DNA from: Tannerella sp.
GTDB taxonomy: Bacteria; Bacteroidota; Bacteroidia; Bacteroidales; Tannerellaceae
Length of the DNA stretch: 17,799 bases
Reading direction: 5' to 3'
NCBI GenBank assembly: GCA_031262895.1
Contig: JAISGW010000226.1
Coordinates: forward strand, 1-17,799
This document shows, piece after piece, positions 1 through 7,425 of the stretch; positions within the stretch are counted from its first letter, which is position 1, and each line of letters opens with the position of its first letter. The notes beneath the pieces are model-generated. The model ran no database searches. It saw only the letters and a list, made by a program, of their open reading frames with translations, and had not been told where the DNA came from. The position numbers and the translations under genes were made by a program.

Positions 1-35
1 TCCAATTGGAGGCGAGGGCCACCGGTTGGAAAATC

Positions 36-150
<115 letters not shown>

Positions 151-155
151 TTTTA

Positions 156-189
156 GGGGTCGTGTCCGCAAGGGCGCGGCCCCTTTTTT
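156..189 (+). terminator. Intrinsic terminator of the rRNA operon
   Basis: An 11-bp stem (GGGGTCGTGTC at 156-166 with GGCGCGGCCCC at 173-183, including three G-T pairs) closes a 6-nt loop and is followed by six T (184-189). It sits a few bases after 5S and ends the rRNA transcript. Confidence 0.9.
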
Positions 190-351
190 CGTGCTATATC
201 AAACTGATGCGCTCGTTTGTTGGGGCTGCGGATGCTTAAAATCCAAGGACTTGTTGCTTTGTTTCCTGCCAAAAAATACCATATTGCTGCAATTCTTTAT
301 TTATCGCCAATTTTTCATTTGTCATCAATATAAAATCGAATAAAAGTTTCC

Positions 352-359
352 TACATTTG
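352..359 (+). promoter_or_regulatory. Probable -7 element for the cyd operon
   Basis: TACATTTG matches the Bacteroidota sigma-70 (sigma-ABfr) -7 consensus TAnnTTTG and lies 37 bases before the first start codon, giving a leader of roughly 30 nt. No TTG-type -33 box is present at the usual distance; the nearest TTTG (318-321) is about 30 bases away, so the promoter may need an activator. The call rests on the -7 match and position only. Confidence 0.5.
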
Positions 360-396
360 CTTCCCTATTGAAGACACTAAAATAAGAGAAGCAATT

Positions 397-642
397 ATGG
401 AAAAACGGTCGATACCCTCAAGGGTGTTCCACTTTTACATGGAAGGCTTCCGCAGCATGACGCTGGGGAAGACGTTATGGCTTATTATCCTCATCAAGCT
501 CTTCATTATGTTCTGCATCTTACGCCCTTTCTTTTTCCCCAATTTCTTGGGGCAGTTCAAGGGAGGGGCGGCCAAGCAGGCCTATGTCACGGAAGAATTG
601 GTGCAACGTGCCCATCTGAGTTCTGGAGAATCTCATCCTTAA
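397..642 (+). CDS. DUF4492 small membrane protein, first gene of the cyd operon
   Basis: An 81-residue protein with a basic N-terminus (MEKRSIPSR) and one strongly hydrophobic stretch at about residues 28-50 that looks like a single membrane helix, followed by a short polar tail. The sequence resembles the DUF4492 family, which I know as a short protein placed just upstream of cydA in Bacteroidota and some Campylobacterota. Its function is not established to my knowledge. The stop lies 12 bases before cydA, so the genes are almost certainly co-transcribed. By analogy with small bd-oxidase subunits such as CydX it could be a structural or assembly partner of the oxidase, but it is longer than CydX and I see no homology to it. 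The ATG at 397 follows an AGAG-containing leader. Confidence 0.85.
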   Translation: MEKRSIPSRVFHFYMEGFRSMTLGKTLWLIILIKLFIMFCILRPFFFPNFLGQFKGGAAKQAYVTEELVQRAHLSSGESHP

Positions 643-654
643 AACGACAAATAT

Positions 655-2208
655 ATGAACATTGACACTTCACTGATTGATTGGTCGCGGGCGCAGTTTG
701 CCATGACGGCCATTTACCATTGGCTCTTTGTCCCCTTAACCTTAGGTCTGGGAGTCATCCAAGCCATCATGGAAACCATCTATTACAAGACGGGGAAGGA
801 CTTTTGGAAGAAGACGGCCCAGTTTTGGATGAAGGTATTCGGTATTAATTTCGCCATAGGCGTGGCTACCGGCTTGATTCTTGAGTTTGAATTTGGTACG
901 AACTGGTCCAATTACAGCTGGTTTGTCGGCGACATATTTGGTGCCCCGCTGGCCATAGAAGGTATCTTGGCCTTCTTCATGGAAGCCACTTTCGTCGCGG
1001 TGATGTATTTCGGCTGGGGGAAGGTGAGCAAAGGCTTCCACCTGGCTTCCACCTGGCTTACCGTCGGTGGTGCGACGATTTCCGCCGTATGGATATTGGT
1101 GGCCAATTCCTGGATGCAATATCCGACCGGCATGACATTCAATCCGGATACGGTGCGTTCGGAGATGACGGACTTCTGGGCCGTCGCCCTTTCGCCCGTT
1201 GCCGTCAATAAGTTTTTCCATACGGCCGTATCCTCATGGATACTCGGTTCCGCCTTTGTTATGGGCATCTCCTGCTGGTTCCTGCTCAAAAAGCGCAACA
1301 AGGAGTTTGCCTTGGCCAGCATCAAGGTTTCTTCCATCTTTGGCTTGGTCGCTTCTTTACTGACCTTGTGGACGGGCGACGGTTCCGCTTACCAAGTGGC
1401 TCAGAAGCAACCCATGAAACTGGCTGCCATGGAAGGCCTTTACCAAGGCAAGAAAGATGCCGGTTTGGTGGGCTTCGGTGTATTGAATCCGGCCAAGACG
1501 GCTTATAATGACGGACAGAATCCCTTCCTCTTCAAGGTAGAGTTGCCTGGGATGCTTTCTTTCCTTGCCGAACGCAACCTGCATGATTTCGTGCCGGGCA
1601 TTCAAGACCTGAGTGACGGCTATACCGCTGCCGACGGGACGCAGATGCCCTCGACGGCCGAAAAGATAGAAAAGGGCAAGGCGGCCATCCATGCTTTGGC
1701 CGAATACCGCTTAGCCAAGAAAGCCAACGACACGGCCAAGATGCAGGCTGCCCGCAGCCAATTGGAGGCCAATTTCCCCTATTTCGGTTATGGCTACCTG
1801 AAGTCGCCTGCCGACGCCATTCCGCCCATAGGCATCACCTTCTATGCTTTCCACGTGATGGTCATCCTCGGTTGCGCTTTCATCCTGCTCTTCATCATCT
1901 CTGCCGTTGTTTCGCACAAGCGCACTTTCGACAACAAGCGCTGGCTGCAGAAGGTCTGCCTTTGGGCGATCCCCTTTGCTTACATTGCCGGCCAAGCCGG
2001 TTGGATGGTGACGGAATTCGGCAGGCAACCTTGGACCATAGAAGGCCTCTTGCCTACTTCGGCGGCCGTCTCCGACCTTTCGGCCGGTAACGTGCGGCTG
2101 ACTTTCTTCCTCTTCCTCATTCTCTTCGCCATCCTCTTGGTCGCCGAGATACGCATCATGGTAAAGACCATCCAAAAAGGCCCTGACACCCTCGTTGTAC
2201 AACAATAA
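655..2208 (+). CDS. cydA: Cytochrome bd ubiquinol oxidase subunit I
   Basis: This subunit carries the three haems and the quinol site of cytochrome bd, which reduces O2 to water in the cytoplasmic membrane. The 517 residues are close to the 522 of E. coli CydA. Ligand positions align with E. coli at a constant +3 offset: H22 (E. coli H19), E102 and E110 (E99, E107), H189 (H186). The Q-loop motif QPMKLAAMEG gives K255 and E260 (K252, E257). M402 matches the b558 ligand M393, and the GRQPW signature is at 456-460. The Q-loop is extended (about residues 262-385), as in long-loop enzymes. At the E. coli R391 position this protein has H400 (AFHVM). It sits between the DUF4492 gene and cydB (18-bp gap). 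Confidence 0.97.
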   Translation: MNIDTSLIDWSRAQFAMTAIYHWLFVPLTLGLGVIQAIMETIYYKTGKDFWKKTAQFWMKVFGINFAIGVATGLILEFEFGTNWSNYSWFVGDIFGAPLAIEGILAFFMEATFVAVMYFGWGKVSKGFHLASTWLTVGGATISAVWILVANSWMQYPTGMTFNPDTVRSEMTDFWAVALSPVAVNKFFHTAVSSWILGSAFVMGISCWFLLKKRNKEFALASIKVSSIFGLVASLLTLWTGDGSAYQVAQKQPMKLAAMEGLYQGKKDAGLVGFGVLNPAKTAYNDGQNPFLFKVELPGMLSFLAERNLHDFVPGIQDLSDGYTAADGTQMPSTAEKIEKGKAAIHALAEYRLAKKANDTAKMQAARSQLEANFPYFGYGYLKSPADAIPPIGITFYAFHVMVILGCAFILLFIISAVVSHKRTFDNKRWLQKVCLWAIPFAYIAGQAGWMVTEFGRQPWTIEGLLPTSAAVSDLSAGNVRLTFFLFLILFAILLVAEIRIMVKTIQKGPDTLVVQQ

Positions 2209-2226
2209 CTTAAATAAACAGACATC

Positions 2227-3393
2227 ATGGATAGTACGTATATTTTATTGCAACATTATTGGTGGTTTGTCATATCCCTGCTGGGTGGCCTGTTGGTTTT
2301 CCTGCTCTTCGTACAAGGCGGCCAATCCCTGCTTTTCCAAATCGGGAAGACCGAGTTGCAGCAGAAGATGCTGCTCAATTCTACCGGTCGCAAATGGGAG
2401 TTCACCTTCACGACGCTGGTCACTTTCGGCGCGGGCTTCTTTGCCTCCTTTCCCCTTTTCTATTCGACCAGCTTCGGCGGCGCCTACTGGGTTTGGCTGT
2501 TGATTTTGGCCTGCTTCGTGCTGCAAGCCGTTTCCTACGAATACCAGGCCAAGAAGGGAAACCTGCTTGGCAAGAAGACGTATCAGGTATTCCTCATCTT
2601 GAACGGCATCCTCGGCCCTGTCCTGCTGGGCGCCGCGGTAGGCACCTTCTTCAATGGGGGTAATTTTACGGTGAACAAGGCGGGCATTACCGACCTGAAC
2701 AGCTTGCCCATTATTTCTTCCTGGTCAACCTACCACGGGCTGCAGCTCCACGGCTTGGAAGCTGCCCTGAATATATGGAACCTCCTTTTGGGACTGGCTG
2801 TTTTCTTTCTCTCGCGCGTCCTCGGACTGCTTTATTACATCAATAATATTGCCGACGACGAGATATGCGGCCGCGCCCGCAAACAGCTCCTGCCCGAGAC
2901 CGTTCTTTTCCTCGTCTTCTTCCTGAGTTTCCTGATTCACCTGCTCGTGCAAGATGGCTTCGCGGTCAATCCGCAGAGCAAGGAGATATTCATGCAACCC
3001 TATAAGTATCTGTTGAACTTTGTAGAGATGCCGGCCGTATTGGCCATTTTCCTCGTGGGTGTGGTCGGCGTTCTTTTCGGCATAGGCAAGACCCTTTTCA
3101 GCCAAGGCTTCCACAAAGGCATCTGGTTCGCAGGTGCCGGCACGGTGCTCACCGTCCTGGCCTTGTTGCTTTGCGCCGGGTGGAACAATACGGCATATTA
3201 TCCTTCTTTAGCCGACATGCAAAGTTCGCTCACCATAGAGAACAGCTCCTCCAGCATTGTCACGCTGAAAGCCATGAGTTACGTTACCATTCTCATTCCA
3301 TTTGTGTTGGCTTATATCATTTACGCTTGGAGGGCATTGGACCTGCATAAGATCAATGCTTCGGAAATGAAAGAAAGTGAACACGCGTATTAA
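2227..3393 (+). CDS. cydB: Cytochrome bd ubiquinol oxidase subunit II
   Basis: A 388-residue polytopic membrane protein with about eight hydrophobic segments, the partner of CydA, which it follows by 18 bp. In E. coli CydB, D29 and the W57-D58 pair contribute to haem packing and proton entry. Here the first helix reads FVQGGQ with no acid at the D29 position, and the second motif is W57-E58 (RKWEFTF). This QGGQ/WE form is what I recall as usual for Bacteroidales CydB. The C-terminus is short and charged (MKESEHAY). A hairpin terminator follows 30-70 bp downstream. Haem is bound by CydA, so no haem ligands are expected here. Confidence 0.95.
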   Translation: MDSTYILLQHYWWFVISLLGGLLVFLLFVQGGQSLLFQIGKTELQQKMLLNSTGRKWEFTFTTLVTFGAGFFASFPLFYSTSFGGAYWVWLLILACFVLQAVSYEYQAKKGNLLGKKTYQVFLILNGILGPVLLGAAVGTFFNGGNFTVNKAGITDLNSLPIISSWSTYHGLQLHGLEAALNIWNLLLGLAVFFLSRVLGLLYYINNIADDEICGRARKQLLPETVLFLVFFLSFLIHLLVQDGFAVNPQSKEIFMQPYKYLLNFVEMPAVLAIFLVGVVGVLFGIGKTLFSQGFHKGIWFAGAGTVLTVLALLLCAGWNNTAYYPSLADMQSSLTIENSSSSIVTLKAMSYVTILIPFVLAYIIYAWRALDLHKINASEMKESEHAY

Positions 3394-3423
3394 TAATTAC
3401 CTTAAGTTTTTTCCTTCATTTGA

Positions 3424-3465
3424 AAAAGGCGGAACGGGACGAACTCCGTTCCGCTTTTAGTTTTT
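3424..3465. terminator. Bidirectional terminator between cydB and ppk1
   Basis: GCGGAACGG (3429-3437) pairs perfectly with CCGTTCCGC (3446-3454). The stem is flanked by AAAA (3424-3427) and TTTT (3455-3458), which extend the pairing around one bulged G. T runs follow on the + strand (3455-3458, 3461-3465), and the minus-strand reading also ends in a T run. It can serve both convergent units. Confidence 0.85.
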
Positions 3466-3491
3466 AAAAAAGGAAGCATGACTTTTTCGTT

Positions 3492-3550
3492 CAAAAGTTC
3501 CATGTTTACACTGCATAAGTTCCACATTCTTGAAAAAATGTGGAACTTAT
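3492..3550. repeat. TGGAAC/GTTCCA repeat, copy A (includes a 14-bp hairpin)
   Basis: Three related units lie exactly 22 bases apart: GTTCCA at 3497, GTTCCA at 3519 and TGGAAC at 3541. The last two form a perfect 14-bp inverted repeat (3515-3528 with 3537-3550, 8-nt loop), followed on the + strand by TTTT, so it can also act as a backup terminator for the cyd operon. The stop codon of ppk1 (3547-3549) lies inside the right arm. Read on the minus strand, bases 3548-3515 match 16598-16631 at 29 of 34 positions, and 3507-3493 match 16574-16588 at 15 of 15. Confidence 0.75.
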
Positions 3551-5613
3551 TTTTGGAAGTCTTTGAGGAATTCGTAAGTGGCTTGTTGTGCGCGAAGTGG
3601 CGGACGTTCGTCGTGTTTGAAATGGTTTACTAAGTTGCCGTCAATGAAACAGGCCTTGACGTTGTCGCGCAACTGCAATTGAAGGAGATGAAGCACTTCC
3701 GCCTTGATGCGCGGGTCAAGGATGGGCGCGGCCGCCTCAATACGACGTGAGAGATTGCGCCGCATCCAGTCGGCCGAGGAAAGGAAAAGGTCTTCCGCTC
3801 CGTCGTTGTAAAAATACCAGACCCGCGCGTGTTCGAGGAACATGTCGACGATGCGGGTAAGATGGATGTTCCGGCTGTACGGGCGGCCCGGTGCCAGGCA
3901 GCAGATGCCCCGCACGATAAGGTCGATTTGCACACCCGCTTCGGAAGCGCGGTACAGTTCGTCTATCATATCCTTGTCGTGCAGGCCGTTCATCTTGAGT
4001 AGGATGTAAGCCTTGCGTCCTTGGGCGGCATGTTCTATTTCCCGATGAATCATTCGCTTCAGTGCATCGGTCATGTTGAAACGGGCTACCAGTAGTTGGC
4101 TGAAATGGGGTGTCCGTGTGCGGTCTTCGAGGAAGTCGAAGAGGCTGGCCACGTCGGCCACCAACTCGCTTTTTTCCGTCATCAGCACCAAGTCGGAATA
4201 AACTGCCGCCGTCTTCTCGTTGAAATTGCCCGTGCAGATGCAGGTGATGCCGGGCAAGCCTTCCTTGCGGAGGATGAGGGCCACTTTGGCGTGCACTTTC
4301 AGGCCGGGCAGGCTGTAAATGATACGCACGCCGGCCTCTTTCATCCTTTCGGCGGCGCTCATGTTGTTCTCTTCGTCGAAGCGGGCCTTGAGTTCTACGA
4401 AGACGGTCACCCGCTTGCCCGCCCTGGCGGCGGCAATCAGGCGGTTGATGACGGCCGAATGCTCGGCTACACGGTATTGGGTGATTTTGATTTCCTCCAC
4501 CGAGGGGTCTTCGCCCGCTTCCTGCAGGAGGCGCAGCAGGTAATCGAAGCGTTGGTAAGGGAAATGCAGCAGGCAATCGCTGTTTTTCAGGGCACCGGAG
4601 ACTGTATAGGCGTTTTCCAACTGCGCGACCGGCAACGGCTCCGGCGGGATGCGCTCCAAGGACGGGCCTATGGGATTGGGGAACTGGGCCAGGTCTTGCA
4701 GGTTGAGGTAACGGCCGCCCTCCGCCAAGGCGTCGGCATGTACGTGGAAGGCCTTGCAAAGGAAGTCCAGAAAATCGGGCGGCATTTCGCGGTCATACAT
4801 GAAGCGGCTCAGGTCGCCCAACTTACGCAGTTTCAATTTGCGGCGTATGTCGTCCACGATGCCTGCCCCGCCCTTTTGCTCGTCGAAAAAGATGTCGGCG
4901 TCGCGGGAAATCTTGATGCTGAAGCAGCTTTCCACTACATAACCGGGGAAAACGAAGGGCAGGTTGGCGCGTATGATGTCGTCTACAAACATGATGTAAG
5001 CCTTGCCCCCATGCGCAGGCAGCTCGACGAAGCGGGGTGTCTTGGTATAAGGAATCTTCAGCAAGGCATATTGGAAGGGGCCGGTAAGCTCCTCGCTCCC
5101 CGGACGGAGGCGCTTGCGCATACGTGCCACCAGATACAGGCGGCGGTCGCGGATGAAGGTGCGCAGTTCGCCGGGTTGCAACAATACCGGCGTCAGGAAG
5201 GGGAAGACCTCCTCGTTGAAATAGTTACGCACAAAGGTTTCGTGGAAAGGCTGCGGCTTGCTGTCGGGGTAAAGGTAAATGCCCTGCCGTGAAAGTTCCG
5301 GGCGGATTTCCTCGTTGAAGATGCGATAGAAGTCCTGCTCCTGCCGGTGTACCTCGGCGGTGATTTGCTCCAGCGTCTCCCGCGCTTCCTCAGCACTCTC
5401 GTCCACATTGCGGGTCTTTAAAAGGACGCCCCTGTGCTCGGCTACCCGTATCTCGTAGAATTCTTCGAGGTTAGAGGAGTAAATAGACAGGAAATGGATG
5501 CGCTCGTAAAGCGGCAGGCCGGCGTCTTCCGCTTCCAGCAACACGCGGTAATTGAACGAGAGCCAGCTCACGTCGCGCTTGAAATATTCGTATGCCGTTA
5601 GTCCGTTTTCCAT
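3547..5613 (-). CDS. ppk1: Polyphosphate kinase 1
   Basis: PPK1 reversibly transfers the ATP gamma-phosphate to polyphosphate. From the ATG at 5613 the protein has 688 residues, the family norm. The N-terminal domain (YFKRDVSWLSFN, then SIYSSNLEEFYEIRV) binds ATP. Two phospholipase D-like domains follow. H441 in KVHAKVAL matches the phospho-accepting H435 of E. coli, TGNFNEKTA follows it, and H595 in FLEHARVW matches H592. The motif ASEAGVQIDLIVRGIC is also intact. The frame is open 30 codons further upstream (to 5703), but I prefer 5613: a strong GGAGG (5619-5623) sits 5 bases before it, a -7 box (5633-5640) lies just upstream inside the longer frame, and the family begins at this point. The gene is transcribed alone, divergent from hsp20 and convergent with cydB. 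Confidence 0.96.
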   Translation of the reverse strand: MENGLTAYEYFKRDVSWLSFNYRVLLEAEDAGLPLYERIHFLSIYSSNLEEFYEIRVAEHRGVLLKTRNVDESAEEARETLEQITAEVHRQEQDFYRIFNEEIRPELSRQGIYLYPDSKPQPFHETFVRNYFNEEVFPFLTPVLLQPGELRTFIRDRRLYLVARMRKRLRPGSEELTGPFQYALLKIPYTKTPRFVELPAHGGKAYIMFVDDIIRANLPFVFPGYVVESCFSIKISRDADIFFDEQKGGAGIVDDIRRKLKLRKLGDLSRFMYDREMPPDFLDFLCKAFHVHADALAEGGRYLNLQDLAQFPNPIGPSLERIPPEPLPVAQLENAYTVSGALKNSDCLLHFPYQRFDYLLRLLQEAGEDPSVEEIKITQYRVAEHSAVINRLIAAARAGKRVTVFVELKARFDEENNMSAAERMKEAGVRIIYSLPGLKVHAKVALILRKEGLPGITCICTGNFNEKTAAVYSDLVLMTEKSELVADVASLFDFLEDRTRTPHFSQLLVARFNMTDALKRMIHREIEHAAQGRKAYILLKMNGLHDKDMIDELYRASEAGVQIDLIVRGICCLAPGRPYSRNIHLTRIVDMFLEHARVWYFYNDGAEDLFLSSADWMRRNLSRRIEAAAPILDPRIKAEVLHLLQLQLRDNVKACFIDGNLVNHFKHDERPPLRAQQATYEFLKDFQK

Positions 5614-5632
5614 TCTATCCTCCACAGCTTGG

Positions 5633-5640
5633 CAAAGATA
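5633..5640 (-). promoter_or_regulatory. Probable -7 element for ppk1
   Basis: On the minus strand these bases read TATCTTTG, a match to the Bacteroidota TAnnTTTG consensus, 19 bases before the preferred ppk1 ATG at 5613. This would give a very short leader containing the GGAGG ribosome site. No clear TTG is present at the usual -33 distance. It supports the shorter ppk1 start. Confidence 0.5.
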
Positions 5641-5830
5641 AGCATTCTGCGTAAACCGTATTCGCCCTTGTAAAGTGCGGCTTTCAACGGAAACAACTGC
5701 CAATTCGGCGGTTTTTCGCTTTGATTTGTCTTATTTGGCGACATTTTGTCTCATTACGGCCAATGGTATTCTTTTTGCTCATCAGATAGCGAATTTGAAA
5801 AAGAACAATTAAAGATAGGAGATAAGGAAA

Positions 5831-6253
5831 ATGTTACCATTAAGACGTACAAATTGGTTACCCAGTGTTTTCAATGACTTCTTTGGAAACGAGTGGATAG
5901 AAAAGAGTAACTCGGCCAATCCGGCCGTGAACATCCTGGAAAGCGACAAAGCTTACATCGTTGAAGTCGCTGCTCCGGGTCTGACGAAAGACGACTTCCA
6001 CATCGACCTGCACGATGACAATCATCTGGAGGTTTCGATGGAGAAGCGGGCGGAAAAGAAGGAAGGCGACGAGAAGAAGTTCCTTCGTCGCGAGTTCTCC
6101 TACATGAACTTCCGCCAGAGCCTGCTCCTTCCCGACAACGTGGACTGCGAGAAGATAGACGCCGCTGTAAAAGACGGCATCCTGACCATCAACATCCCGA
6201 AACGGAAAGAGGAAGAAAAGGAAAGCGCACCGAAACAAATCAACATTCATTGA
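5831..6253 (+). CDS. Hsp20 / alpha-crystallin small heat-shock protein
   Basis: A 140-residue ATP-independent holdase that binds unfolding cytoplasmic proteins. The alpha-crystallin domain spans about residues 30-126: it opens with PAVNILESDKAYIVEVAAPG and ends with the family hallmark GILTINIPK (116-124). The tail has an INI motif at 137-139, the I-x-I element that docks onto a neighbouring dimer during oligomerisation. Length and order of parts are normal for bacterial Hsp20. An AGGAG (5817-5821) lies 9 bases before the ATG, a stronger ribosome site than is common in this phylum. The gene is monocistronic, divergent from ppk1 across about 217 bp, and ends at a strong hairpin. I see no exact TAnnTTTG box upstream, so control by another sigma factor or an activator is possible. 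Confidence 0.95.
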   Translation: MLPLRRTNWLPSVFNDFFGNEWIEKSNSANPAVNILESDKAYIVEVAAPGLTKDDFHIDLHDDNHLEVSMEKRAEKKEGDEKKFLRREFSYMNFRQSLLLPDNVDCEKIDAAVKDGILTINIPKRKEEEKESAPKQINIH

Positions 6254-6289
6254 TGTGCCCTGCGAGGGCTGGGGCTTCCCCTTCCCTTG

Positions 6290-6343
6290 CAAACAAAAAG
6301 AAAGGCGGCTACCCTAACAGGGTGCCGCCTTTCTTTTTGTTTG
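6290..6343. terminator. Long bidirectional terminator between hsp20 and the aminotransferase
   Basis: Bases 6290-6315 and 6319-6343 form a 25-bp stem with one bulged T (6310) and a 3-nt loop. The GC-rich top (GGCGGC/GCCGCC) is flanked by A-rich and T-rich arms, so both strands give a GC hairpin followed by a T-rich tract. It ends hsp20 transcription on the + strand and the long operon on the - strand. Confidence 0.9.
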
Positions 6344-6352
6344 TCCCGCGGA

Positions 6353-7378
6353 CTAAAGCGTCAGCCAGTTTTTGATGGCTTCGACCAGCTCCTGGTTTTC
6401 TGTGGCGCGTCGGGTGCAGAGGCGGAAATAACCGGCGTCAAGCCCCTTGTAGTTGGCGGCGTCGCGGATGAGGATGCCGTGCTGCTTCATCAAGTATTGT
6501 TTCAAATCGGCCGCCGTGCCTTTCTTGAGCCTTACGAGGAAGAAAGGAACGGCCGTAGGCAGCACTTCCAAACCCTCCAGCTTGTTCAGTTGATAGATAA
6601 AGTCGGCCGTTTCGCGTTGCCACTTGCGTATGGGCAGGGTAAATTGCGCGGGATGGATGAGGATGTATTTGCTGGCTTCTATGGCCAGGGTGTTGATGGA
6701 CCAGGGAATGATATATTTGCCTACGGCCTTGACGAGGGCGGGCGTTCCTACGAGGTAGCCCACGCGCAGGCCGGGTACATTGTACGCCTTGGAGATGGAA
6801 TGCACCAGGACAAGGTTTTTGTTCGCCTTCAGGTCGGAAGGACGCAGCAGCTCTTCCGTCGTGAAGGCCGCGTAGGCCTGGTCGATGATGAAAGTGGTAT
6901 GCGGATTTTCCGCTATAAGCTTCAGCAGTTCCTGGCGGCGTATCAGTTTGCCGTCGGGGCTGTTGGGGTTGCCTATCCAACAGAAATCCTGCCCCTTGAG
7001 GTCGAGCTTGTCCAAATCTTCCTGGTTGGGGAAGAAGCTGAGCGTATGCCCGTGCAGGCGGCAGGCGTCTTCGTATTCGGAAAAAGAAGGCGTAAAGATG
7101 GTCGACTTGGCGCCGTGAAAGGCCTGCGCCAGCAAATAGAAGGCGGAGGTGGAGCCGTTGGTGACGAGCACATTGTCCTCCTTTACTTCGGCACGGCGCG
7201 CCAAAAGTCGGCGGAGGCTGCCCGCATCAGGTTCCGGATAGCGCGATACCAGACCGCATTGGGCAATGAGGTGTTCGTTGAACTTACCCAAATCCACCCC
7301 CCGCCAGATGTTCGAACTGAAATTGATGCGCACTTCCTGCTGGAAGTTGTAGAAATCGTCGCTATGGCCAAACAACAT
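6353..7378 (-). CDS. PLP-dependent aminotransferase, CobD/HisC-like
   Basis: A 341-residue fold-type I PLP enzyme. Visible landmarks are RYPEPDAGSLRRLLA (46-60), NGSTSAFYLL (74-83), the GNPNSPDG motif (136-143), D166 in IIDQAY (pyridine-nitrogen contact), and K197 in SISKAYNVPGLRVGYL, the Schiff-base lysine. A C-terminal arginine (YFRLCTRR) would hold the substrate carboxylate. The start (GHSDDFYNF, then INFSSNIW) resembles threonine-phosphate decarboxylase CobD more than HisC, and Bacteroidales have lone paralogues of this type annotated either way. No cobalamin or histidine gene is adjacent, so the substrate is unknown. It is the last gene of the long operon, 47 bp after lptC, and ends just before a strong terminator. 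Confidence 0.87.
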   Translation of the reverse strand: MLFGHSDDFYNFQQEVRINFSSNIWRGVDLGKFNEHLIAQCGLVSRYPEPDAGSLRRLLARRAEVKEDNVLVTNGSTSAFYLLAQAFHGAKSTIFTPSFSEYEDACRLHGHTLSFFPNQEDLDKLDLKGQDFCWIGNPNSPDGKLIRRQELLKLIAENPHTTFIIDQAYAAFTTEELLRPSDLKANKNLVLVHSISKAYNVPGLRVGYLVGTPALVKAVGKYIIPWSINTLAIEASKYILIHPAQFTLPIRKWQRETADFIYQLNKLEGLEVLPTAVPFFLVRLKKGTAADLKQYLMKQHGILIRDAANYKGLDAGYFRLCTRRATENQELVEAIKNWLTL

Positions 7379-7425
7379 GTGCTATACGTTTTAGAGTTGT
7401 GATAAAAAAGCGGGCAAAGTTACGA

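Noticed and set aside
4096..5292. Long + strand open frame opposite ppk1
   Set aside because: It is a shadow of ppk1 with no domain or signal of its own; the opposite strand encodes a full PPK1 with all its motifs.
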